From the NCBI GenBank assembly GCA_002449635.1, contig DJXF01000094.1, positions 1,943 through 11,441 on the forward strand: a DNA stretch of 9,499 nucleotides, written 5' to 3'. The position numbers and the translations under genes were made by a program. The notes under the pieces are model-generated. The model ran no database searches. It was not told where the DNA came from and was given only the letters and a program-made list of their open reading frames with translations. The DNA is from Clostridiales bacterium UBA7011 (GTDB taxonomy: Bacteria > Bacillota > Clostridia > Oscillospirales > Butyricicoccaceae). This document shows, in pieces, positions 1 through 6,819 of this stretch. The stretch's first letter is position 1. Each line of letters begins with the position of its first letter.

Positions 1-55
1 CAAACGACACTGCGGCAGCCGCCGGAAAAACCGGCGGCTGCCGCAGTGTCGTTTG
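1..55 (-). terminator. Perfect 25-bp hairpin closing the FHA-SEDS-PBP operon
   Basis: Positions 1-25 and 31-55 are exact reverse complements around a 5-nt AAAAA loop. The hairpin begins 5 bases past the stop codon of the penicillin-binding protein gene, so it is most simply that operon's terminator. Read on the minus strand the arm ends in GTCGTTTG, a short U-rich end. Any longer U-tract would lie outside the window. The stem is longer than needed for intrinsic termination, so it may be bidirectional or a palindromic repeat. Confidence 0.75.
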
Positions 56-59
56 TGTA

Positions 60-1427
60 TTACGAATCGCCGCGCGCCCGGTCGTAATCGGACAGCGCCT
101 CGTACAAGGAATCGACGGAATCCTTGTAATAGATGCCGTCATGATTCTGATGTGCCGCCATGACGACGACGACATATCTCGGGTTTTCCGACGGGGCAAA
201 GCTGACGATCCATGCGTTTGTGTTGGAGCCGGTCTGTGCCGTACCGGTTTTTGCGGCGACCTCCCAGCCCTCCGGCTCGATGTAGTCGAAGCCGTAATGC
301 TTTGCGGCAATGGTCATCGCATTGGTGACACGGTTTGCCGTGTCCTTGCTCGTGACCGTGGCGAGCTCCTGGGTCTGGCCGGAGGAGACCTCCGTACCGT
401 CGCCGTTGGTCATCGAGCGGACCATATACGGCTTGAGCATGACGCCGTTGTTGCCGATCGCCTGTGCCGCCATCGCCATATACAGCGGTGTGACCTCGGT
501 TTTGCCCTGACCGAAGGCGATGGAGCCGACCACCTCGTCCTGATAATTTTCAAAGTCGAGGTTGGAACTCAGCGTCGTGAAGTCCAGATCGATGCTCTCG
601 CCGAGCAGGAATTTCCGCAGGCTCGCCTCGAGCTTTTTGCCGCCCATCTCCAGCGCCTTGGTGATGAAATAGACGTTGGAGGAGTATTCGATGGCGTCGT
701 CGAGATCAATTTCGCCGAATGCGCGGCTGTCATAGTTGGTGATCGTCTGGCCGTTCTTGAACGTGTACGAGCCCTGATCGTCGACCCGCTGACCGGACAC
801 GCCGTTGTCAATGACGGCGCAGGCGGAAAGAATCTTGAAATCCGAGCCGGGGGCGAACGTCGATTTATAGGCATTCGGGAGGAACAGGCCGTCGACCGTG
901 CACAGGTCAGACCAGTCGTCCTCCAGCGATTCCGGCTTAAAGGTCGGTGTTGACGCGAGTGCAAGAATTTCGCCGCTGCGCGCGTCGAGCACGACAGCCG
1001 CGCCCTGCGCAATATCGGAAATCGCACTGTAGGCGGCATTCTGCAGATCCCAGTCGAGGGTCAGTGTGATGTTGTGGCCCTTCTTGGTATCCCCCTTGCA
1101 TTTGCTCGACACCAGCTCGGTGTTGAACGCCTTTTCGATGCCCATTGTGCCGTAAATGCGGGAAAAATAGCCGGTTACCGTGGAGAATGCGCGGCCGCCG
1201 TTGTATTTGCGCTTGCCGTTGACCGATTCGGAATAGCTGATGGGTTTGCCGTTCCGGTCATAAATCGTGCCGCGCAGATAGGTGCGCTGTGCGGTTTCCG
1301 CCGCGGCAGCCGCACGGCTTTCAGGATTCCCCAGTGTTGTCCACACCAGTCCGACGCCGACTGCGATCGCGCAGAGAAGAAATGCGGTTTGAATGCACTG
1401 CACGCGCTTTTTGAAGCTTGGTTTCAT
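60..1427 (-). CDS. pbpA: PbpA-type class B penicillin-binding protein (D,D-transpeptidase)
   Basis: This is a membrane-anchored transpeptidase that cross-links peptidoglycan stem peptides outside the cell, normally as partner of a SEDS glycosyltransferase such as its upstream neighbour. Numbered from Met at 1427 (455 aa), a basic N-terminus and one membrane helix (about residues 10-31) precede the RGTIYDRNG motif (52-60) typical of class B PBPs. All three penicilloyl-transferase motifs are present: SxxK as SDFK (catalytic Ser195, Lys198), SSN (249-251) and KTG (393-395). The short N-terminal module matches the PbpA/PBPA subtype rather than long FtsI. The start is uncertain: ATG 1427 has GGAAGGAG upstream but at long spacing (about 14 nt), ATG 1451 and TTG 1478 are in frame with weaker sites. 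Whichever is used, the gene starts inside the 3' end of the SEDS gene. The family is confident; the exact start is not. Confidence 0.9.
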   Translation of the reverse strand: MKPSFKKRVQCIQTAFLLCAIAVGVGLVWTTLGNPESRAAAAAETAQRTYLRGTIYDRNGKPISYSESVNGKRKYNGGRAFSTVTGYFSRIYGTMGIEKAFNTELVSSKCKGDTKKGHNITLTLDWDLQNAAYSAISDIAQGAAVVLDARSGEILALASTPTFKPESLEDDWSDLCTVDGLFLPNAYKSTFAPGSDFKILSACAVIDNGVSGQRVDDQGSYTFKNGQTITNYDSRAFGEIDLDDAIEYSSNVYFITKALEMGGKKLEASLRKFLLGESIDLDFTTLSSNLDFENYQDEVVGSIAFGQGKTEVTPLYMAMAAQAIGNNGVMLKPYMVRSMTNGDGTEVSSGQTQELATVTSKDTANRVTNAMTIAAKHYGFDYIEPEGWEVAAKTGTAQTGSNTNAWIVSFAPSENPRYVVVVMAAHQNHDGIYYKDSVDSLYEALSDYDRARGDS

Positions 1428-2784
1428 AGCTGGAGTAATCTCTCCTTCCATCCCAGAGTTTTCCTGAGGAAATGACAAGAATCACCGACAGGAAAATGAA
1501 TGTTGACATGAGCGAGGAGCCGCCGCGCGAGATCAGGGGCAGTGTGATGCCGGTGAGCGGGAACATGCCGATCGAACCGCCGATGATGATAAACGCCTGA
1601 AGAATCAGCTGGAAGCACAGCCCCGCACACACTGCCTGATGATAGCGGTCCCGGCAGCGGAAATAAATGCGGGTGCCGCGCACGAGCAGCAGACCGAACA
1701 GCACGCAGACGGTCAGTGCGATCAGCAGACCGCAGCGCTCTGTCAGCGCGGGGAACACCATGTCATTGGTCGGATTGGACAGCGGCGTGGTGGTTTCGCT
1801 GCCGAACAGATTGGAGTTGAGCAGCGCCTTGCGCGCCTGTAAAATCTGATAGCCCGCGCCCTGTGCATCGCTTGCGGGGTCGAGCCAGTAGACAAAGCGG
1901 TTGGATATTTTTTTGATCTGTGCCAGGACAAAGCGCATTGGTCCGAACTCGCTCGTGCCGCCGGTGACCCGGAGCAGCGCCATGCAGCAGGCCGTCACAG
2001 CCGCGCCCGCCGCCGCAATTACACTGAACACGGAGAGGAACACCCGGATATCCGGCACAAACAGGAAAATAAAGGCGAGGAAAGTGCACAGAATCAGCAA
2101 AAACGTGCCGAATTCGCCCTGAATGCCGAGAAAACCGAGGTTGACCAGCGTGAACCCGATGGAAGTCCAGATGCGCTTGCGCCCGGGACTCGGCTTGGTG
2201 CACAGCAGACCTGCCATGACGAGGACATAAATGCACTTGTTGAACTCAGACGGCTGTATGGACATGCCACCGATTCGGATCCAGTTTCGCACGCCGCCGC
2301 CGACCGCCGCGCCGAGAATCAGCGTGGCGAGATAGAGGATGACGGAGAGAACCATCAGCGCCGCCGTACCGTTTGCCGAGGCGATGCCGGGCATGCGGCG
2401 GTACAGAAAGCCTGCAATCAGTCCCGCGCCCGCGGAGAGCGCGTAGATCAGGATCAGGGATTTCGGAACGACATCCTCCTTGAGCAGCATGCACTGAATC
2501 ATGGTGCCGAAGGTCAGCAGCATCGCCGCGTTGATGAAAAAGGTGATTTCCGCACCGATGCGCGAGACGATCAGCCAGCCGCCATAGGTGATGATGACCA
2601 GCGGAACCAGCATGGAAAGATATGCGGTGGTGCGGCCGCTCACCATCATAATAAGCAGAGAAACCAGCTGGAACAGAACAAAAAGCAGAATCGGTTGGGA
2701 ACCGACGGAACGCAGTTCTGGACGAGCCGGTTTCTTTTTCTTTGGTTTTGCAGTCAGATTCGGGGTCTTTTTTTTCATAGCCAT
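1321..2784 (-). CDS. FtsW/RodA/SpoVE-family SEDS peptidoglycan glycosyltransferase
   Basis: This polytopic membrane protein would polymerise lipid II into glycan strands, partnered with the class B PBP encoded next. It has a Lys-rich cytoplasmic N-terminus (about 20 residues with KPKKKK), roughly ten hydrophobic segments, the QPSEF motif (177-181) and the C-terminal RGGSS signature (420-424), both characteristic of SEDS proteins. The start at 2784 (487 aa) is chosen because GGAGGTGA lies just upstream. The open frame extends back to 2919, but that part is the 3' end of the FHA gene in another frame. The SD contains the FHA stop codon, suggesting translational coupling. A basic tail of about 40 residues follows the last membrane segment and its codons overlap the PBP gene by about 107 nt or more. 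RodA versus FtsW cannot be decided from sequence; the gene order favours the RodA-PbpA type. Confidence 0.93.
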   Translation of the reverse strand: MAMKKKTPNLTAKPKKKKPARPELRSVGSQPILLFVLFQLVSLLIMMVSGRTTAYLSMLVPLVIITYGGWLIVSRIGAEITFFINAAMLLTFGTMIQCMLLKEDVVPKSLILIYALSAGAGLIAGFLYRRMPGIASANGTAALMVLSVILYLATLILGAAVGGGVRNWIRIGGMSIQPSEFNKCIYVLVMAGLLCTKPSPGRKRIWTSIGFTLVNLGFLGIQGEFGTFLLILCTFLAFIFLFVPDIRVFLSVFSVIAAAGAAVTACCMALLRVTGGTSEFGPMRFVLAQIKKISNRFVYWLDPASDAQGAGYQILQARKALLNSNLFGSETTTPLSNPTNDMVFPALTERCGLLIALTVCVLFGLLLVRGTRIYFRCRDRYHQAVCAGLCFQLILQAFIIIGGSIGMFPLTGITLPLISRGGSSLMSTFIFLSVILVISSGKLWDGRRDYSSYETKLQKARAVHSNRISSLRDRSRRRTGVDNTGES

Positions 2785-2788
2785 ACAT

Positions 2789-3259
2789 TCACCTCCGGAT
2801 AAACTGCGTGTCATCCGATACGTCATCCATGGCACGCTCAATCTGAAGGACGGTTGTGCCGAGCTGAACGCGCTCGCCGCCGACAATCGGAATTTCCGAA
2901 CGCGGAACGTTGTCGACAATCGTTCCGTTGAGGGAACCGAGGTCGCGCAGGCAGACCTGACCGTTTTTGCGGAACAGCTCCGCGTGCTGACGGGAAACCG
3001 TCGAGTCGGTAATAATCAGGTCGTTGTCATTCCGGCTGCCGATGGTAAACGGATAATGTGTGACAGGCACCCGGCGGCCCACATAGACGAGAAAGAACTC
3101 GATCGGACCCTGCATCGGCGGCTCAGCCGGTTTGGTATCGGGCGGATTGTTGTCCGCCTTCTGCTCCGGCGTGTCGGTGACAAAGCGGTTTGCCTTTACT
3201 ATAATCAGAACTGTCAGGATGACAAGGACAGCAATCAAAAGCGGTTTGATAAAGCTCAT
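2789..3259 (-). CDS. Membrane-anchored FHA-domain protein, FhaB-like
   Basis: This is a predicted phospho-threonine-binding adaptor of 156 aa. One N-terminal membrane helix (about residues 6-21) is followed by a Pro/Asp-rich linker (about 28-52) and a C-terminal FHA domain (about 54-145). The expected FHA residues are visible: G74/R76 in GSRNDND, S89 and H92 in SRQHA, and N111-G112 in SLNGT. Architecture and length closely resemble mycobacterial FhaB, which also lies in an operon with rodA and pbpA. The start at 3259 has AGGAGG seven bases upstream. An in-frame extension to 3334 lacks support and would cross the promoter. It is first in the operon, four bases from the SEDS gene, so it probably recruits or regulates the wall-synthesis pair when a partner is phosphorylated. 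No Ser/Thr kinase or phosphatase is in the window, so its phospho-ligand is unknown. Confidence 0.9.
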   Translation of the reverse strand: MSFIKPLLIAVLVILTVLIIVKANRFVTDTPEQKADNNPPDTKPAEPPMQGPIEFFLVYVGRRVPVTHYPFTIGSRNDNDLIITDSTVSRQHAELFRKNGQVCLRDLGSLNGTIVDNVPRSEIPIVGGERVQLGTTVLQIERAMDDVSDDTQFIRR

Positions 3260-3284
3260 CAGAAAACCTCCTGTATCTCTCCAT

Positions 3285-3312
3285 ATTATAGCATAAAAAA
3301 ACGAATTGCAAA
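3285..3312 (-). promoter_or_regulatory. Sigma-A-type promoter of the FHA-SEDS-PBP operon
   Basis: On the minus strand a perfect TATAAT (3285-3290) is preceded by TG one base upstream (extended -10). A weak -35 TTTGCA (3307-3312) lies 16 bp further up. The -10 sits 25 bp upstream of the FHA start, leaving room for the leader and its AGGAGG. Confidence 0.65.
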
Positions 3313-3382
3313 TAGTTTTTGCAAAATATATCATAAATCTTTACATTTGCGCGGATTTTTCGGCAAAATGAAAACGAATTGC
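3298..3382. repeat. 12-bp direct repeat AAAACGAATTGC in the divergent promoter region
   Basis: Exact copies occur at 3298-3309 and 3371-3382, starts 73 bp apart. The first overlaps the -35 region of the FHA operon promoter. It could be a regulator-binding site, but no protein can be assigned. Confidence 0.5.
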
Positions 3383-3403
3383 GGGGACAGGATTGGGTTT
3401 TTG

Positions 3404-3416
3404 TGTGAAGTTCACA
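3404..3416. promoter_or_regulatory. Dyad TGTGAA-G-TTCACA upstream of the sensor-kinase promoter
   Basis: This is a perfect 6-1-6 inverted repeat centred at 3410, about 75-80 bp upstream of the expected transcription start of the kinase operon. Its location and symmetry fit an operator for a dimeric regulator, possibly the operon's own response regulator, but OmpR-type regulators usually prefer direct repeats. Confidence 0.4.
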
Positions 3417-3452
3417 AGGCATGCCCTAACAAATCCTTAACGCGCGCGCCGC

Positions 3453-3481
3453 TTGTTTCCGCCGCGTGCGGTTGGTATAAT
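3453..3481 (+). promoter_or_regulatory. Promoter of the KdpDE-like two-component operon
   Basis: A TTGTTT -35 (3453-3458), a 17-bp spacer and a perfect TATAAT -10 (3476-3481) lie 39 bp upstream of the kinase start codon. Confidence 0.7.
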
Positions 3482-3520
3482 AGAACCAGTCTGCGGAAGT
3501 GCGGGAAAGGAGAGCTTTGC

Positions 3521-5047
3521 ATGCAACGAACCAGGAAAGACAAGCCGCGCCGGCATTTTGTCACGCGCCGCAATGTGATGGATCTGTTTCTCACCACGGC
3601 GATTGTCCTCATCACGACAGCCGCCTGTGCGCTCATGGTGCGGTGGACACACAGCTCCGCCAACATCACGGCGCTGTATACTTTGTGCGTTCTGGTTGTG
3701 GCCCGCATGACAGAGGGCTATGGCTGGGGAATTGTGGCATCCGTCATGGGTGTGTTTACGGTCAACTTCGCGTTTACCGACCCGTTTTTTCATTTCAATT
3801 TTACATCGGCCGGTTATCCGGTGATTTTCCTGTCTCTGCTGCTCATCTCGGTCATCACCAGCGCCACGACAGGCAGCGTCAAGCGGCAGGCGCGCCGCGC
3901 ACGGGCAGGGGAGCGGCGCATTCGGCGGCTGTATGATTTTTCCCAAAAGCTGTCCAGCGCACAGGATACCGACAGCATGATCGATCTCACGCTGGAATAC
4001 CTGCATGAGCTGCTTGACCGTCCGGTGCTGTATGTGCCGGATGCCGGCGGACTGGCGCACAACCGCGAGCGTGTCTGCGGAGAAATCGAGGGCTTTGTCT
4101 CGGATTCCATCGAACGCACTGCGGTGGAGGCGTGCTTTCAGAATATGCGCGATACCGGCGCGGGGACGACACAGGAGCCGTATGCGCTGTTCCGTTATGT
4201 CCCGCTGATCAGCGGCAGCACCATGCTCGGCTGCTACGGCATGCTGTGGAAGGATCGGCCGATGGATTCCGAGACGATGGAGCATGTGCGTGCGATTCTC
4301 GCACAGACCGGCATTTCCCTCGAGCGGCAGATGCTCGCAGAGGAGCGGAATCGTGCGGCGATGGCGGCAGACCGCGAAAAAATGCGCAGCAATCTGCTGC
4401 GGTCGATCTCACATGATCTGCGCACACCGCTGACCGGCATTATCGGTGCATCCGCCGCCATTGAGGAAAACGGCGACCGCATCGGCGCGGCGGAGACCAA
4501 AAAGCTCGCTGCCGATATTCACGAGGACGCCGAATGGCTGCTGCGCATGGTGGAAAATCTGCTGTCTGTCACCCGCGTTTCCCAGGTCAGCCGCCTGAAG
4601 AAATCGGAGGAGCCGGCGGAGGAGGTCATCTCCGAAGCGGTTGCCCGCTGCCACAAACGCTATCCGGACGCACAGATTCGGGTGCACCTGCCGGACGAAA
4701 TGCTGTTTGTTCCGATGGATGTGACGTTGATCGTACAGGTGCTCATCAATCTGATTGAAAACGCGGTGCGCTATGGCGGAACACCGGTCGATGTCAGCCT
4801 GTACCACAGAAAGGGGAAGGCGGAATTTGTGGTGCGCGATTTTGGCCCGGGCATTCCGCCGGACAAGCGGGACACGCTGTTTGAGAGCGCACAGGTGCAG
4901 GCGGACAGCCGCCGCGGCGGTCTGGGCATCGGTCTGACCTTATGCCGCTCGATTCTTGCGGCGCACGACGGGGAAATTGATGAGATCAACCATCCCGACG
5001 GCGGCGCACAGTTTGTCTTCACCCTGCCGCTGGAGGAGGAAATATGA
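3521..5047 (+). CDS. KdpD-like sensor histidine kinase (DUF4118 type), short form
   Basis: This 508-aa membrane kinase would autophosphorylate on a histidine and pass phosphate to the regulator encoded next. A basic N-terminus is followed by four hydrophobic segments (about 21-40, 48-62, 68-86, 99-116) matching the DUF4118 membrane domain of KdpD. Then come a basic juxtamembrane stretch, a GAF-like region (about 135-270), the H-box SISHDLRTP with His298, an N-box NLIENAV (410-416), DFGPGIP (440-446) and GGLGIGL (466-472). The long N-terminal KdpD and Usp domains of classical KdpD (about 900 aa) are absent. ATG 3521 is the start: AAAGGAGAG precedes it by 6 nt and a promoter lies just upstream. 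The same frame is open back to 2588, but that part runs antisense to the wall operon. It overlaps the response regulator by 4 nt (ATGA). No kdpFABC transporter is in view, so a role in potassium control is unproven. Confidence 0.92.
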   Translation: MQRTRKDKPRRHFVTRRNVMDLFLTTAIVLITTAACALMVRWTHSSANITALYTLCVLVVARMTEGYGWGIVASVMGVFTVNFAFTDPFFHFNFTSAGYPVIFLSLLLISVITSATTGSVKRQARRARAGERRIRRLYDFSQKLSSAQDTDSMIDLTLEYLHELLDRPVLYVPDAGGLAHNRERVCGEIEGFVSDSIERTAVEACFQNMRDTGAGTTQEPYALFRYVPLISGSTMLGCYGMLWKDRPMDSETMEHVRAILAQTGISLERQMLAEERNRAAMAADREKMRSNLLRSISHDLRTPLTGIIGASAAIEENGDRIGAAETKKLAADIHEDAEWLLRMVENLLSVTRVSQVSRLKKSEEPAEEVISEAVARCHKRYPDAQIRVHLPDEMLFVPMDVTLIVQVLINLIENAVRYGGTPVDVSLYHRKGKAEFVVRDFGPGIPPDKRDTLFESAQVQADSRRGGLGIGLTLCRSILAAHDGEIDEINHPDGGAQFVFTLPLEEEI

Positions 5048-5742
5048 ACAGGGAAACGATCTTGATTATAGAGGATGAACAGCCGATCTCCCATGTGCTG
5101 GCGACCGTGCTGACGGCAAACGGCTACCATATTTTGCAGGCGGAAACCGGAGCTCTGGCGCGCTCCATCATCAATTCGCACTGCCCGAGCCTGATTTTGC
5201 TCGATCTCGGACTGCCGGATATGGATGGCCTGGAGCTGCTCCGGTGGCTGCGCAGCTGGTCCGGCGTTCCCGTGCTGGTTGTCTCCGCACGCGAGGAGGA
5301 GAGCCAGAAGGTGGAGGCGCTTGACCTCGGCGCGGACGACTACATCACCAAGCCGTTCGGAACCTCCGAGCTGCTCGCCCGCATCCGCACGGCGCTGCGC
5401 CATCAGGCAAAGCGCGATTCCGGCGATGATCTGCCGCGCGGAAGCTATACCGTGGGTGATCTGACGGTGGATTTTGAGCGCAGACAGGTGCGGCTTGCGG
5501 GAGAAATCATTCATCTGACACAGATTGAATATAAAATTGTCGAGCTGATTGCACGGCGTCCCGGACGCGTCCTGACCTATGATTACATTATCAGCCGCAT
5601 CTGGGGACCGTATGCGACGGACAACAACCGCATCCTGCGCGTCAATATGGCGCACATCCGGCGCAAAATTGAGGCGAATCCGGCAGAGCCGTATTATATC
5701 CGCACGGAAATCGGCGTGGGATACCGCATGGCGGAGGAATGA
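5044..5742 (+). CDS. KdpE/OmpR-family response regulator
   Basis: This 232-aa DNA-binding regulator is activated by phosphorylation from the preceding kinase. The receiver domain (about 4-115) shows the acidic pair E10-D11, phospho-acceptor Asp54 in LLDLGLPDMDG, Ser81 at the switch position and Lys103 in ITKPF. A winged-helix Trans_reg_C domain follows (about 132-230), containing the RVLTYDYIISRIWG stretch and the VGYRM end typical of OmpR/KdpE proteins. The start ATG overlaps the kinase stop as ATGA, and GGAGGAAAT just upstream serves as ribosome binding site, so the two are translationally coupled. A strong terminator begins about 40 bp after the stop, so the operon has only these two genes. 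Its targets are probably elsewhere or its own promoter. Confidence 0.93.
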   Translation: MNRETILIIEDEQPISHVLATVLTANGYHILQAETGALARSIINSHCPSLILLDLGLPDMDGLELLRWLRSWSGVPVLVVSAREEESQKVEALDLGADDYITKPFGTSELLARIRTALRHQAKRDSGDDLPRGSYTVGDLTVDFERRQVRLAGEIIHLTQIEYKIVELIARRPGRVLTYDYIISRIWGPYATDNNRILRVNMAHIRRKIEANPAEPYYIRTEIGVGYRMAEE

Positions 5743-5773
5743 CGGACTGCTGCGGCACAATCCATACTGCATG

Positions 5774-5825
5774 AAAAAAGGACCTGAGATTGTCTGCGTG
5801 AACAGTCTCAGGTCCGATTTGTTTT
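5774..5825. terminator. Bidirectional intrinsic terminator between convergent genes
   Basis: Arms 5780-5789 and 5806-5815 (GGACCTGAGA / TCTCAGGTCC) pair perfectly, and the stem can extend to 14 bp through 5793/5802. The plus strand continues GATTTGTTTT and the minus strand continues with six T (5774-5779). It therefore ends both the two-component operon and the convergent HIRAN-like gene. Confidence 0.88.
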
Positions 5826-5826
5826 G

Positions 5827-6222
5827 TCAGCTCTGCACCGGTTCGGTCTGCTGCAGCTCGTTCAGCGGATACACCGGCTCGCTGTGCACAATGAGCAGAA
5901 TTTTGACGCGCGGCTTGTCGATGCCGGGGCGAATGCGCTTGATATAGATATGATACGAGCGCTTTTCCACAAATTGGTGATAGATCCTGGAATCCCGGTG
6001 GTTCAGGCGGCCGATTTCCTCGCCTTCCTCTGTGATGACGATGCAGTTGTCGCCGTTGGAATCACAGATAATAAATACCGGCTGGCCCTTGACACATTCC
6101 CGAATGACCTGCTGGCGGGATTTTTTGCCCGTCCCCTTCAGCTTCCAGATGAGACGGATATCACCGTTTTTTTCCGGGGCGGGAAGGCTGTATTCGCCCG
6201 CCTTGTTTTCTGTCTGTCCCAT
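5827..6222 (-). CDS. Small HIRAN-domain-like protein of unknown function
   Basis: The product is a 131-aa soluble protein with no signal peptide or membrane segment. After a charged N-terminus, a beta-rich core (about 25-110) includes GTGKKSRQQVI, GQPVFIICDSNGDNCIVI and GEEIGRL. This order resembles the HIRAN pattern (RQ, then G-x-V, then D-N-x-I-x-V, then G-x-x-I-G), a module found alone in Firmicutes or fused to helicases and nucleases in DNA repair. Assignment rests on pattern recognition only. Two Met codons compete: ATG 6228 touches the AGGAGG with zero spacing, whereas ATG 6222 lies six bases beyond it, so 6222 is preferred. It is a single gene with its own extended -10 promoter and shares the terminator with the convergent two-component operon. 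HIRAN alone does not reveal a function. Confidence 0.8.
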   Translation of the reverse strand: MGQTENKAGEYSLPAPEKNGDIRLIWKLKGTGKKSRQQVIRECVKGQPVFIICDSNGDNCIVITEEGEEIGRLNHRDSRIYHQFVEKRSYHIYIKRIRPGIDKPRVKILLIVHSEPVYPLNELQQTEPVQS

Positions 6223-6263
6223 CTGCATCCTCCTTTGTTCCTTTTTGTCAACATGTTATACAT

Positions 6264-6292
6264 ACTATATCATAAATTGTCCATCGGTTCAA
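6264..6292 (-). promoter_or_regulatory. Promoter of the HIRAN-like gene
   Basis: On the minus strand TTGAAC (6287-6292), a 17-bp spacer ending in TGA, and TATAGT (6264-6269) form a near-consensus promoter with an extended -10, about 40 bp upstream of the start codon. Confidence 0.7.
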
Positions 6293-6323
6293 CGTGTTTT
6301 GACCAAAAATGGGTAAAACTGCA

Positions 6324-6380
6324 CAAAAAAAGAAACGGACAGAGGAAAAGAGGCCGCCTCACGGAAAGGAGACAGCCTCT
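6324..6380 (-). terminator. Terminator of the helical-bundle gene
   Basis: Arms 6369-6380 and 6349-6360 pair over 12 positions, including two G-U pairs, with an 8-nt loop. On the minus strand they are followed by TTTTCC (6346-6349 region) and, further on, a seven-T run (about 6325-6331). The hairpin begins about 14 bases after the stop codon at 6394. Confidence 0.7.
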
Positions 6381-6393
6381 CTTTGCAGATTTC

Positions 6394-6819
6394 TCACAGA
6401 AACTTCTTCATCTGGTCGATGTTGGCCTGTTCGGTTGCCAGCAGCTTGTCGGCAAGGCTGGTGACGGCGTGGTCTGCGCCCTTGCACTCGCGCATGGTCT
6501 GCAGGCTTTTGGTGACGCCCATGGTGTTGCCCTGAATCATCATGCGCGCCAGATTGGATTCTGACGAATCCATCATGGTTTTCAGCCCGCTGGTCAGCTC
6601 GCTCGACCATTTGGCGAAGGAGCTGAGGTCGACCGGCTCACCGTGCCGCTCCTTGAGCAGCGCATCTGCCGAGTCGTGCAGCTTGCGGTATTCCGCGCGC
6701 TGCTGCTCGAGTGCCTGTCGGAACGTACCGTTTGCATATCCCATCACCGATTCGATGCCGTCCACACCCATTTCTGTCGTCTGCCGGATGTGGTTGAGCA
6801 GTGTGCAGTCATCTTTCAT
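6394..6819 (-). CDS. All-helical hypothetical protein, ferritin-like/DUF2383-like
   Basis: This 141-aa soluble protein has no signal peptide. It reads as a bundle of four or five amphipathic helices (about 3-25, 29-56, 66-93, 97-112, 116-140) joined by short turns. Acidic and His residues at helix-compatible spacing, such as EYRKLH (43-48), ESN near residue 84 and EQANID near 129, resemble ferritin-like folds and the DUF2383/PA2169 group. The metal-ligand set is not clear enough to claim iron binding. It ends in MKKFL, as several small clostridial proteins of this type do. The start at 6819 has GAGGTGA about six bases upstream. It stands alone, with a terminator just downstream and no convincing promoter seen upstream. 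Its function is unknown; a stress or storage role is only a guess. Confidence 0.82.
   Translation of the reverse strand: MKDDCTLLNHIRQTTEMGVDGIESVMGYANGTFRQALEQQRAEYRKLHDSADALLKERHGEPVDLSSFAKWSSELTSGLKTMMDSSESNLARMMIQGNTMGVTKSLQTMRECKGADHAVTSLADKLLATEQANIDQMKKFL

Noticed and set aside
141..953. A 270-codon plus-strand open frame opposite the penicillin-binding protein gene
   Set aside because: It lies fully antisense to a gene with all catalytic motifs, its product is rich in Arg/Asp/Val as expected from an antisense frame of a GC-rich gene, and it has no ribosome binding site.
2588..3520. N-terminal extension of the sensor kinase (open frame continues back to 2588)
   Set aside because: It runs antisense to the FHA and SEDS genes and across two promoters. 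The real start at 3521 has a promoter, SD and KdpD-like N-terminus.
3437..4285. A 282-codon minus-strand open frame opposite the kinase
   Set aside because: Compositional shadow of the GC-rich kinase gene; no family features or plausible SD.
5774..5825. Small regulatory RNA between the convergent genes
   Set aside because: The structure is fully explained as a bidirectional terminator, with U-tracts on both sides and no separate promoter.
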